Of a stretch of DNA of 64,000 bases, positions 55,498-63,388 are shown piece by piece (position 1 is the stretch's first letter; each line of letters starts with the position of its first letter). The notes beneath the pieces were generated by a model. It saw only the letters and a list, made by a program, of their open reading frames with translations. It did no database searches and was not told the origin of the DNA. Both the position numbers and the translations under genes were made by a program. The stretch spans positions 372,001 to 436,000 of the forward strand of contig NZ_CP088262.1 of the NCBI RefSeq assembly GCF_021117365.1, given 5' to 3'. This DNA comes from Nocardioides sp. cx-173 (GTDB taxonomy: Bacteria > Actinomycetota > Actinomycetes > Propionibacteriales > Nocardioidaceae).

Positions 55498-56892
55498 ATG
55501 GAGAAGCTGCTCGTCGCCGACGTCGTCGGCCTCACCCCGTCCCTGCTCCAGCACATGCCGCGGCTGCGCCGCCTCGCGGAGGGCGGATCGGCGGCGGTCC
55601 TCGAGCCGGTCCTGCCCGCCGTCACCTGCAGCGTGCAGTCGACGTTCCTCACCGGGCTCACCCCCGCGGAGCACGGCATCGTCGGCAACGGCTGGTACTT
55701 CCGCGACCTCGGGGAGGTCCACCTGTGGCGCCAGCACAACCGGCTCGTGCAGGGCGAGAAGGTGTGGGACACCATTCGCCGCCGCGTCCCCGGCTACACC
55801 GTCGCCAACGTCTGCTGGTGGTACGCCATGGGCGCCACGACCGACTGGACCGTGACCCCGCGGCCCATCTACTACGCCGACGGCAAGAAGGCACCCGACT
55901 GCTACACGCGCCCGCCCGAGCTGCACGACGAGCTGGTCGGTGAGCTCGGCGCGTTCCCGCTGTTCCAGTACTGGGGTCCGACCGCCTCCATCCGCTCCAC
56001 CGAGTGGATCGTGGGCGCCGCGCGCCGGCTGATGCCCCGGGCCGACCTCACGCTGGCCTACCTCCCGCACCTCGACTACGACCTGCAGCGCTTTGGGCCC
56101 GACGCTCCGCAGGCACGACAGGCGGCCCGCGACGTCGACGCGGCGCTGGCGCCGCTGCTCGACGACGCGGCCGCGCTCGGCGCGCGGGTCGTCGTCTTGT
56201 CGGAGTACGGCATCACGAGCGCCGACACCCCCGTCGACGTCAACCGGGCGCTGCGGGCGGCCGGCCTGCTCGAGGTCTATACCCAGGACGGCATGGAGTA
56301 CCTCGACCCGTGGACCTCGCGGGCCTTCGCCGTCGCCGACCACCAGGTGGCCCACGTCTACGTCGCCGACCCGGCCGACCTCGAGCGGGTCCGGTCGGTG
56401 TGCACGGGACTGGACGGCGTGGCCGACGTGCTCGACCGGGCCGGGCAGGCCGAGGTGGGCCTCGACCACGAGCGGGCCGGCGAGCTGGTGCTGGTCGCCG
56501 ACCCGACGGCCTGGTTCACCTACTACTACTGGGACGACGACGACCGGGCGCCCGACTTCGCCCGGGGCGTCGACATCCACCGCAAGCCGGGCTACGACCC
56601 CGCCGAGCTCTTCTTCGACCCCGAGGACCGCATGGTCAAGGCGCGAGCAGCGCTCACGCTGGCCCGCAAGGCGGCCGGCCTGCGCTACGCCATGAAGGTG
56701 GTGCCGCTCGACCCCGCCCCGGTGCGGGGCACCCACGGTCGGCTTCCCTCGCGCGACCAGGATGCGCCGATGGTGCTCTGCGACCGGCCTGGCGTCCTTC
56801 CCGACCGGCTTGCTGCGACCGCGGTCCGAGACCTGCTCATCGAGCTGGCCGGCCTGGGCACCGAGGCGCCGGTGCGCTCGACGGTGTCGTAG
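55498..56892 (+). CDS. eboF: Alkaline-phosphatase-superfamily nucleotide pyrophosphatase-like protein (EboF)
   Basis: 464 aa of the nucleotide pyrophosphatase/phosphodiesterase fold: Asp8 (VADVVG), nucleophile Thr43 (PAVTCSVQ) and Asp281-His282 (VADHQVAH) are in place. The motif normally reading SDHG is here SEYG (Ser235-Glu236-Tyr237-Gly238), and the DxxxH motif is HLDYDLQRFG (Asp193/Asp195, no following His), so the second metal site is changed. Thus it may use one metal or bind without hydrolysing. There is no signal peptide, so it is cytoplasmic. GGAGG sits before the ATG at 55498. It is the last gene of the ebo-type operon; a hairpin follows. Confidence 0.87.
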   Translation: MEKLLVADVVGLTPSLLQHMPRLRRLAEGGSAAVLEPVLPAVTCSVQSTFLTGLTPAEHGIVGNGWYFRDLGEVHLWRQHNRLVQGEKVWDTIRRRVPGYTVANVCWWYAMGATTDWTVTPRPIYYADGKKAPDCYTRPPELHDELVGELGAFPLFQYWGPTASIRSTEWIVGAARRLMPRADLTLAYLPHLDYDLQRFGPDAPQARQAARDVDAALAPLLDDAAALGARVVVLSEYGITSADTPVDVNRALRAAGLLEVYTQDGMEYLDPWTSRAFAVADHQVAHVYVADPADLERVRSVCTGLDGVADVLDRAGQAEVGLDHERAGELVLVADPTAWFTYYYWDDDDRAPDFARGVDIHRKPGYDPAELFFDPEDRMVKARAALTLARKAAGLRYAMKVVPLDPAPVRGTHGRLPSRDQDAPMVLCDRPGVLPDRLAATAVRDLLIELAGLGTEAPVRSTVS

Positions 56893-56896
56893 CGCC

Positions 56897-56937
56897 CGCC
56901 CCGCTCCGCGATCGGGCGGCCGTACGTCAGCGGGGCG
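56897..56937 (+). terminator. Terminator of the ebo-type operon
   Basis: CGCCCCGCT (56897-56905) and AGCGGGGCG (56929-56937) form a 9-bp perfect stem around a 23-base loop, beginning five bases after the EboF stop. Confidence 0.6.
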
Positions 56938-56958
56938 GCGGCCGGGCAGGTGGTGACC

Positions 56959-56971
56959 TAGGCTGCGCAGG
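56959..56971 (+). promoter_or_regulatory. Possible leaderless promoter (-10) for the lipoprotein gene
   Basis: TAGGCT (56959-56964) lies six bases before the GTG at 56971, the same spacing as the tmk promoter, and no SD is present. No -35 is recognisable, so this is weaker than the tmk case. Confidence 0.4.
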
Positions 56972-57591
56972 TGTCGAGCCGCCGCCGTCTGATCCCGGCG
57001 GTCACCGCCCTCGTGGCGATCGCGGCGCTGACCGCCGGCTGCGGGGACCCGGACGCGGGTGATGCGGCCGCGGCGGAGTTCCGGGCGTTCATGGACCAGC
57101 ATCCCGTCGACGGCTATGAGGCGGTCGTGGAGCGCGCCGAGAACTCGTTGCCCTTCGCCGGCTCACTGGGCGTGACGATCGCTGCCCTGGATCCCGACCT
57201 GCTCGGGCCGGAGGACTACCTCAGCGCGATGGCCGCCGTCGCCGAGCAGGTGTGCGCCTTCGCGCCGGAGGCCAACGCCGAGGTCAGCTTCGGCTTCGCG
57301 CTGGGCGACTACTCGACCCCGCTGGCCTGCCCCGGCGACGACGACAGTCAGGACCGGCTCGTCGACGCGGCCGAGCTGTTGGTGGAGGCCCAGCGGGTGC
57401 CCGGCGTCGAGAGTGTCGAGTACCTCTTCGCGGGCACGCTCGAAGCGGTGGCGTCCCCCGGCGTCGACCTGCGCCAGACCCGAGTGCGGGTCGAGCGGCT
57501 GGCGCTTCGGCACACGCTGGCCCTCGGGGACGAGGAGCCCTCCGTGTCGGTGATGGGACGCAGCCCGTCGGCGACCGGGTCGCCGGGCTGA
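56971..57591 (+). CDS. Predicted lipoprotein of unknown function
   Basis: 206 aa. The basic N-terminus SSRRRL, hydrophobic core and lipobox LTAGC (Cys24) show a lipoprotein. The mature part is acidic and soluble, with an Asp-rich loop (CPGDDDSQDRLVDAAE) and two cysteines (in QVCAFAP and LACPGD) that could form a disulfide. The end (EEPSVSVMGRSPSATGSPG) looks disordered. No family recognised. It is alone between the ebo terminator and the convergent ABC-F gene. Confidence 0.7.
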   Translation: MSSRRRLIPAVTALVAIAALTAGCGDPDAGDAAAAEFRAFMDQHPVDGYEAVVERAENSLPFAGSLGVTIAALDPDLLGPEDYLSAMAAVAEQVCAFAPEANAEVSFGFALGDYSTPLACPGDDDSQDRLVDAAELLVEAQRVPGVESVEYLFAGTLEAVASPGVDLRQTRVRVERLALRHTLALGDEEPSVSVMGRSPSATGSPG

Positions 57592-57643
57592 GCGCTGCCG
57601 AGGAGCAGCTCGCCGCCCCGCCGCCGCGCCGGTCGCCGCGGCG

Positions 57644-59281
57644 TCAGCGCACGGTCACCGTGCCGGCGTCGACGTGCCAGCGCTGGTCGAGGCTGACGTT
57701 GTCGAGCAGGCGCCGGTCGTGGGAGACCAGCAGCAGCGCGCCGTCGTAGGCGGCCAGCGCCTTCTCGAGCTGCTCGATGGCGGGCAGGTCCAGGTGGTTG
57801 GTGGGCTCGTCGAGGACGAGCACGTTGACCGCCCGCGCCTGGAGGAGCGCCATGGCGGCGCGGGTGCGCTCGCCGGGGGAGAGGCGGCCCACGAGGCTGG
57901 CGACCTGGTCGGCCTTGAGCCCGAACTTCGCCAGCAGGGTCCGTACGTCGGCCGGCGCGAGATCGGGCACCGCGGCCTCGAAGGCCTCGCCGAGCGTGGT
58001 GTCCTCGGGAAGCACGGCCCGGGCCTGGTCGATCTGGCCCACGGCGAGGGAGGCCCCGCGGGAGGCCCGCCCGCTGTCGGGTGACACCTCCCCGAGCAGC
58101 AGCCCCAGGAGGGTGGTCTTGCCGGCCCCGTTGGGCCCGGTGATGCCGATCCGGTCGCCGGCGCTGACCTGCGCCGAGACCGGCCCGAGCACGAAGTCGC
58201 CGCGTCGCACCACGGCCTGGTCCAAGGTGGCGACCACCGTGCTGGAGCGAGGCGCCGCGGCGATCTCGAAGCGCAGCTCCCACTCCTTGCGCGGCTCCTC
58301 GACCTCCTCCAGACGGGCGATGCGCGACTCCATCTGCCGGACCTTCTGGCCCTGCTTCTCCGACGACTCGCTCTGCGCGCGACGCCGGATCTTGTCGTTG
58401 TCCGGGCTCTTCTTCATGGCGTTGCGCACGCCTTGGGAGCTCCACTCGCGCTGCGTGCGGGCCCGCGCCACGAGGTCGGCCTTGGTGCCGGCGAACTGCT
58501 CGTAGGCCTCGCGCGCGTGGCGGCGCACGACGTCGCGCTCCTCGAGGAACGCGTCGTAGCCGCCGTCGTAGACCCGCACCTGCTGCTGGGCGAGGTCGAG
58601 CTCGACGACGCGGGTGACGCACCGGGCGAGGAACTCCCGGTCGTGGGAGACCAGGACGATCCCGGCACGCATCCCCGTGACCAGCCGCTCCAGCCGCTCG
58701 AGGCCGTCCAGGTCCAGGTCGTTGGTCGGCTCGTCCAGCAGCACGACGTCGAACCGGCTCAGCAGCAGCGCCGCCAGGCCGACCCGGGCCGCCTGACCGC
58801 CGGACAGCGAGGTCATGAGCGCCTCGGTCCCGACGTCGAGACGCAGGTCGCCCAGCACGGCCGGGATCCGCTCCTCGAGGTCGGGGGCGCCCGACGCGAG
58901 CCAGTGATCCAGCGCCACGGCGTAGGCGTCGTCGGCGCCGGGCTCGCCCGACCCGAGCGCCGCCGCGGTGGCCTCCATCGTCTCGGCGGCCGCGGCGGCT
59001 CCGGTACGACGGGCCAGGTACTGGCCGACCGTCTCCCCGGGCACCCGCTCGTGCTCCTGGGGGAGCCAGCCGACGAAGGCGTCCGACGGTGCCGTCGACA
59101 CGGTGCCGGCCAGTGGCGTGGCCTGGCCGGCCAGGAGTCGCAGCAGGGTGGTCTTGCCCGCTCCGTTGGCCCCCACGACCCCGACCACGTCGCCGGGCGC
59201 GACGGTGAGGTCGAGGCCCTCGAACAGGGTCCGGTGCGCGTGCCCTCCGGACAGGGCCTTGGCGACCAGGGTGGCACTCAC
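57644..59281 (-). CDS. ABC-F family ATP-binding cassette protein
   Basis: 545 aa with two ABC domains and no membrane segment. Walker A sites are GANGAGKTT and GPNGAGKTT; signatures are SLSGGQAAR and RLSPGERTR; Walker B sequences end LLDEPTNDLD and LDEPTNHLD. The charged interdomain linker (NAMKKSPDNDKIRRRAQSE) is the P-site tRNA-interaction motif. ABC-F proteins act on the ribosome as translation factors or antibiotic-resistance proteins; this one cannot be assigned further. The start is GTG at 59279-59281. It is convergent with the lipoprotein gene. Confidence 0.92.
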   Translation of the reverse strand: MSATLVAKALSGGHAHRTLFEGLDLTVAPGDVVGVVGANGAGKTTLLRLLAGQATPLAGTVSTAPSDAFVGWLPQEHERVPGETVGQYLARRTGAAAAAETMEATAAALGSGEPGADDAYAVALDHWLASGAPDLEERIPAVLGDLRLDVGTEALMTSLSGGQAARVGLAALLLSRFDVVLLDEPTNDLDLDGLERLERLVTGMRAGIVLVSHDREFLARCVTRVVELDLAQQQVRVYDGGYDAFLEERDVVRRHAREAYEQFAGTKADLVARARTQREWSSQGVRNAMKKSPDNDKIRRRAQSESSEKQGQKVRQMESRIARLEEVEEPRKEWELRFEIAAAPRSSTVVATLDQAVVRRGDFVLGPVSAQVSAGDRIGITGPNGAGKTTLLGLLLGEVSPDSGRASRGASLAVGQIDQARAVLPEDTTLGEAFEAAVPDLAPADVRTLLAKFGLKADQVASLVGRLSPGERTRAAMALLQARAVNVLVLDEPTNHLDLPAIEQLEKALAAYDGALLLVSHDRRLLDNVSLDQRWHVDAGTVTVR

Positions 59282-59322
59282 CTCGTGATCCTAGGGCGGC
59301 GGCGCACGCAGACGACCGCGGG

Positions 59323-59353
59323 CCCGGTGCGGGCCCGCGGTCGCCGGAGGTGG
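59323..59353 (-). terminator. Terminator of the serine hydrolase gene
   Basis: CGACCGCGGGCCC (59323-59335) and GGGCCCGCGGTCG (59341-59353) form a perfect 13-bp stem with a 5-base loop, two bases past the serine hydrolase stop (minus strand) and upstream of the ABC-F start. Confidence 0.8.
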
Positions 59354-59355
59354 GC

Positions 59356-60579
59356 TCAGGAGCGGCAGAGCGCCGTGTCGACCATGGCGCTGACGTCGCC
59401 CACCATCTCCAGGGTGGTCGCGAGGCCGTTGGCCGCCACGACCGCCCAGCGGCCGTCGTTGGTCACCAGGTTGCGCGTCTGGAAGCCCTGGATGTCGCCT
59501 CCATGGCCCCAGCCGAGCCCGCCGCACGTCAGGCGGTGGGAGGCCAGGCCCAGCCCGTAGCGCCAGCCGGGCTTCGCGTCGAACCTCGGTGCCCGGACGG
59601 TCTGCCTCATCTCCTTCAGCTGGGCGGGCGGCAGCAGGTCGCCGCTCATGAGCTTCTCCATGAAGCGGCCGATGTCCTGCGGGGTCCCGATGAGCTGGCC
59701 GGCCGACCAGCCCATGGACGGGTCGATCCGGGTCGAGTCGCGCCAGGTGCCGCCCGGCCCGTCGGCGAGGTACCCGCGCGGGTGGACGCCGCGGATCCGC
59801 TGGACCCCCGGTGTCGGCCAGTAGGTGTCCTTCAGCCCGATCGGCTTGATGATCCGCTGGGTCACGAGCTCGCTGATGGGTCGCCCGGTCACGCGCTGTG
59901 CGAGCAGGCCCAGGAGGATGTAGTTGGTGTTGCTGTAGGCCCACCGGGTCCCGGGCTTGAAGACGCGGCGCTCCGCGAGCGCGGCGTCGACGAGCTCATG
60001 GGGCTCGTAGTAGGTGCGGGAGAGCTTGCGCAGGGTGCCGGCGGCCTCGAGGAGCTGGTGGTCGTAGTCGGGCAGTCCGCTTCTCTGCTGGAGCAGCTGC
60101 CGCACGGTGATCTTGCGTCCGTCGTTGCCATTGCGCCGGACCAGACCCGGCAGGTAGCGCTCGACCCGGGCATCCAGGTCGACCAGTCCCTCGGCGGCGA
60201 GCTGCAGCACGACCGTCGCGGTGAACATCTTGGCGTTGCTCCCGATCCGTACGACGGGCCGGCGCGGCATCGGGGCCTCCGTGGTCAGGTCGCCGGCACC
60301 GGAGCGGTAGGTGCGTACCTTGCCGTCACGCCCCTTGACCACGACCGTGGCCCCCGGGAAGCCGGTGCGCGAGACGAGGCGGTCCAGATGGCGCTGGATC
60401 ACGGCATCGGTGGCCCGCTGCTTGGCTTGCGGGGGGTCGGCCTGCCGGGGATCGGCCTGCTGGGTGTCGGGGGCAGCCGCGGGGGCCGCGGAGCCGACTC
60501 CCGGCGCGAGGGCGCCGAAGGACAGGCTCGCGGCCAGCACGGCCAGTCCGAGGCGGGGGAGGATCGACTTCATCGACAT
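59356..60579 (-). CDS. Secreted serine hydrolase (beta-lactamase class C / DD-peptidase family)
   Basis: 407 aa. Signal peptide (residues 1 to about 32, cleavage near GSAAPA), an Asp/Gln/Pro linker, then a class C beta-lactamase fold. The active serine is Ser114 with Lys117 (IGSNAKMF), the Tyr-x-Asn motif is YSNTN, and the third box reads GHGGD in place of KTG. Close relatives are D-alanyl-D-alanine carboxypeptidases or esterases rather than true beta-lactamases. Candidate starts are ATG at 60577-60579 (used), GTG 60582 and ATG 60573. The 199-base divergent region before the NfeD gene shows no other gene. Confidence 0.9.
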   Translation of the reverse strand: MSMKSILPRLGLAVLAASLSFGALAPGVGSAAPAAAPDTQQADPRQADPPQAKQRATDAVIQRHLDRLVSRTGFPGATVVVKGRDGKVRTYRSGAGDLTTEAPMPRRPVVRIGSNAKMFTATVVLQLAAEGLVDLDARVERYLPGLVRRNGNDGRKITVRQLLQQRSGLPDYDHQLLEAAGTLRKLSRTYYEPHELVDAALAERRVFKPGTRWAYSNTNYILLGLLAQRVTGRPISELVTQRIIKPIGLKDTYWPTPGVQRIRGVHPRGYLADGPGGTWRDSTRIDPSMGWSAGQLIGTPQDIGRFMEKLMSGDLLPPAQLKEMRQTVRAPRFDAKPGWRYGLGLASHRLTCGGLGWGHGGDIQGFQTRNLVTNDGRWAVVAANGLATTLEMVGDVSAMVDTALCRS

Positions 60580-60778
60580 CACATCCAAAGGTGTGGAAGG
60601 GGTGGTGTCTCCCACGTTGCCGCTGCCGCGGCCGCCTTCCCATCCGGCGTGCCCCCCGGTTGGGGGTATAGCTGGCTCCACCCCGCGGAGTCGGCGTCCC
60701 TGGTTTGCCAGCGCGCAGGTCTGGGGGGATGCTGTCCTCCCGCGAGCAGCGGGGCAGGGCGTCCACGGGAGCTGACGA

Positions 60779-61279
60779 GTGACCTTTCTGGTGATCGGGC
60801 TGGTCGGGCTCGTCGTGCTCGGGATCTCCTTGGTCGTCGGTGACCTCTTCGACGGCGCCTTCGACGCGCTGGCCGGCGACGTCTTCTCCAGCGCCGTCCT
60901 GGGCGCCTTCGTCGCCGCCACCGGCTTCGGCGGCGCCGCCGCCGACGCGGCCGGGGCGCCGACGCTCGTCGCGGTCCCGATCGGGCTGGTGGCCGGCGTG
61001 GGCTTCGGCTGGTTCGCCTACTGGCTCACCCGGCTGATCCGCGACGGCGGCAGCGACGCCACGATCACCATCGACGACACGATCGGGCGCGACGGCAAGG
61101 TCGTCACCGGCATCCCTGCCGACGGCTTCGGCGTCGTCAACATCCTCGTCGGCGGGCACACCCTGCGGCTCAACGCCCGCTGCGACCAACCGCTCGCCCC
61201 CGGCACCGAGGTCCATGTGACCAGCGTGCTCTCGCCCACCGCCGTCACCGTGGCGCCGGTCTGGCAGCCCCTCGGCTGA
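60779..61279 (+). CDS. NfeD-like membrane protein (flotillin partner)
   Basis: 166 aa. An N-terminal TM and a second hydrophobic stretch (residues about 3-22 and 55-85) are followed by a C-terminal OB-fold (TIGRDGKVVTGIPADGFGVV, then LNARCDQPLAPGTEVHVTSV). This is the layout of short NfeD-type proteins (YqeZ/YuaF family), which accompany flotillins in membrane microdomains. The GTG at 60779 has GGGAG nearby. The flotillin gene starts 16 bases after the stop. Confidence 0.82.
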   Translation: MTFLVIGLVGLVVLGISLVVGDLFDGAFDALAGDVFSSAVLGAFVAATGFGGAAADAAGAPTLVAVPIGLVAGVGFGWFAYWLTRLIRDGGSDATITIDDTIGRDGKVVTGIPADGFGVVNILVGGHTLRLNARCDQPLAPGTEVHVTSVLSPTAVTVAPVWQPLG

Positions 61280-61295
61280 CCTGAGAAAGGTAGAA

Positions 61296-62816
61296 GTGAA
61301 CATGGACCTCTGGATCCCCATCGGCGGCCTCGTCCTGCTGGTCGTGCTGCTCGTCCTGCTCGTCACGAGCCGCTACAAGGTCGCCGGGCCCAACCAGGCG
61401 TTCATCGTCACCGGCCGCAAGGGCAAGGCGGTCCTCAACCCCGAGACCGGGGCGCTCACGACCGACCTGTCGGGCCAGAAGGTCATCCTCGGCGGCGGCA
61501 CGTTCGTCATCCCGTTCGTGCAGAAGCTCGCGACCCTCGATCTCTCCTCGCGCCGGATCTCGGTGCAGATCCGGGGCGCCGTGTCCGGTCAGGGCATCAA
61601 GCTGAACGTCGAGGGGGTCGCGATCGTCAAGGTCGGCGGCAACGCGGACCAGATCCGGCTGGCCGCGCAGCGCTTCCTCAGCCAGCAGGAGGACGTCGAG
61701 GCGTTCACCCAGGAGGTGCTCGCCGGCGCGCTCCGCTCGATCGTCGGTGGCCTCACCGTGGAGCAGATCATCCGCGACCGGGCGGCGTTCGCGCAGCGCG
61801 TGGCCGACGAGTCGGAGAACTCCCTGACCGGACAGGGCCTGATCCTCGACACCTTCCAGATCCAGGACGTCACCGACGACGGCAGCTACCTCGCCGACCT
61901 CGGCCGGCCGGAGGCGGCTCGGGTGAGCCAGGCCGCCCGCATCGCCGAGGCCAACGCGCGCCAGGCGGCCGAGCAGGCGTCGATCGCCGCCGAGCAGGAG
62001 ATCGCGATCGCCCAGCGGGCACTGGCGCTCAAGCAGTCCGAGATCAAGGCCGAGACCGACGCGGCCGCGGCGACCGCGTCCGCGGCCGGGCCGCTCGCCC
62101 AGGCCGACCGCGACCAGGCGATCCTGCTCGAGCAGGAGAAGGTCGCCGTCCGTCAGGCCGCGCTGACCGAGCGTCAGCTCGAGACCGAGGTGCGCAAGCC
62201 GGCCGACGCCGCGCGCTACAAGGTGGAGCAAGAGGCCGAGGCCAACCGGTCCGCCGAGATCGCCCGCGCCGAGGCCGGACGAGCCGCCACGATCGCCGCC
62301 GCCGAGGCGACGGCCGAGCAGACGCGCCTCAGCGGCGAGGCCGAGAAGTCGCGTCGCTCCGCACTCGCCGAGGCGGAGGCCATCGAGGGCGCCAAGCGCG
62401 GTGAGGCCGAGAAGGCCCGCCGTACGGCGGAGGCCGACGCGACCCGTGCCGAGGGTGAGGCCACCGCGGCCGCGACCCTGGCGGTCGGCCAGGCGGAGGC
62501 AGAGGCGATGGACAAGCGGGCCGAGGCGTTCGCCCACTACAACGACGCCGCCGTGCTCCAGATGCTGATCGAGGTGCTGCCTCAGATCGCCCGCGAGGTG
62601 GCCGCGCCCATCGCCGCCATCGACCAGCTCACCGTGATCTCCTCCGACGGCGCCGGCGCGCTGCCCCGCCAGGTGAACGACAACGTGGTGCAGACGCTGA
62701 ACATGCTCAAGACCTCGACCGGGCTCGACCTCGAGGCCCTGATCAAGAAGTCGATCAGCAAGGCCGCCGAGGGCAGCGGCCTGGAGGTCGACGGGGCAGT
62801 GGCGGAGTCGCGCTAG
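61296..62816 (+). CDS. Flotillin family protein
   Basis: 506 aa. One N-terminal membrane segment (LWIPIGGLVLLVVLLVLLV), an SPFH/PHB domain (about 30-200; YKVAGPNQAFIVTGRKG), a long Ala/Glu-rich coiled coil (about 205-400; repeats such as AEATAEQTRLSGEAEKSR), and a C-terminal segment (VLPQIAREVAAPIAAIDQL, near 420-470) matching flotillin/FloT. It organises membrane microdomains. The GTG at 61296 has AAAGG five bases upstream; ATG 61302 is an alternative. The stop codon shares the palindrome CTAG with the stop of the convergent gene. Confidence 0.93.
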   Translation: MNMDLWIPIGGLVLLVVLLVLLVTSRYKVAGPNQAFIVTGRKGKAVLNPETGALTTDLSGQKVILGGGTFVIPFVQKLATLDLSSRRISVQIRGAVSGQGIKLNVEGVAIVKVGGNADQIRLAAQRFLSQQEDVEAFTQEVLAGALRSIVGGLTVEQIIRDRAAFAQRVADESENSLTGQGLILDTFQIQDVTDDGSYLADLGRPEAARVSQAARIAEANARQAAEQASIAAEQEIAIAQRALALKQSEIKAETDAAAATASAAGPLAQADRDQAILLEQEKVAVRQAALTERQLETEVRKPADAARYKVEQEAEANRSAEIARAEAGRAATIAAAEATAEQTRLSGEAEKSRRSALAEAEAIEGAKRGEAEKARRTAEADATRAEGEATAAATLAVGQAEAEAMDKRAEAFAHYNDAAVLQMLIEVLPQIAREVAAPIAAIDQLTVISSDGAGALPRQVNDNVVQTLNMLKTSTGLDLEALIKKSISKAAEGSGLEVDGAVAESR

Positions 62817-63388
62817 CTCTGATGACCAGGCGGACAGCGCACCCGGCGCAGCCGGTAGCCGACCGCTGCGACGTAGACGAGACCTCCGAGCCCGAGTCCG
62901 GCCGCTGCGGCCAGCAGCGGTACGTCGGCGTCCGCGAGGTCGCGCAGGTCCTGCACCCGCCACAGCCAGGCGTAGCCCGCGCCCAGCACCGGCACCCAGT
63001 ACCAGCTGCCGAGGGCGGCGACGGCCACCGCGCTGCCGGCCAGGAACAGCACGACCACACCGGCGCGCTCGAGCGTCCACGCCGTCAGCGCCAAGGAGGT
63101 GAGGACGACGGCTCCGGCGCACTGCACCGCGCCGTAGCGCAGCACGAGCAGCAGGGCGAGCGGCCGGGTGGAGCGCAGCGTCAGCTCGCGCGTCTGGTCG
63201 ACGAGCGGTGCGGCCAGCAGCAGTCCCGCGGCCGGAGGCACCAGGTCGAGCGTCGGGATGGCTGCCTCGAAGGAGGGCAGCCCGACGTACGTGGCCGCCG
63301 CGAGCTGGGCCGCAGCCGACAGCAGCGCCGCGAACAGCAGCGTGCGCGAGACGCCCCACGCCCGCAGGACCGCGCGGACCCTAGACAC
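62813..63388 (-). CDS. Hypothetical integral membrane protein
   Basis: 191 aa with five to six hydrophobic segments (for example TLLFAALLSAAAQLAAATYVG and VVLFLAGSAVAVAALGSWYW) and short basic tails. No family recognised; the pattern is like a small ABC-2-type permease part, but this is a guess. The GTG at 63386-63388 overlaps the stop of the upstream gene by eight bases, so the two form an operon. Its stop overlaps that of flotillin on the other strand through CTAG at 62813-62816. Confidence 0.7.
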   Translation of the reverse strand: MSRVRAVLRAWGVSRTLLFAALLSAAAQLAAATYVGLPSFEAAIPTLDLVPPAAGLLLAAPLVDQTRELTLRSTRPLALLLVLRYGAVQCAGAVVLTSLALTAWTLERAGVVVLFLAGSAVAVAALGSWYWVPVLGAGYAWLWRVQDLRDLADADVPLLAAAAGLGLGGLVYVAAVGYRLRRVRCPPGHQS

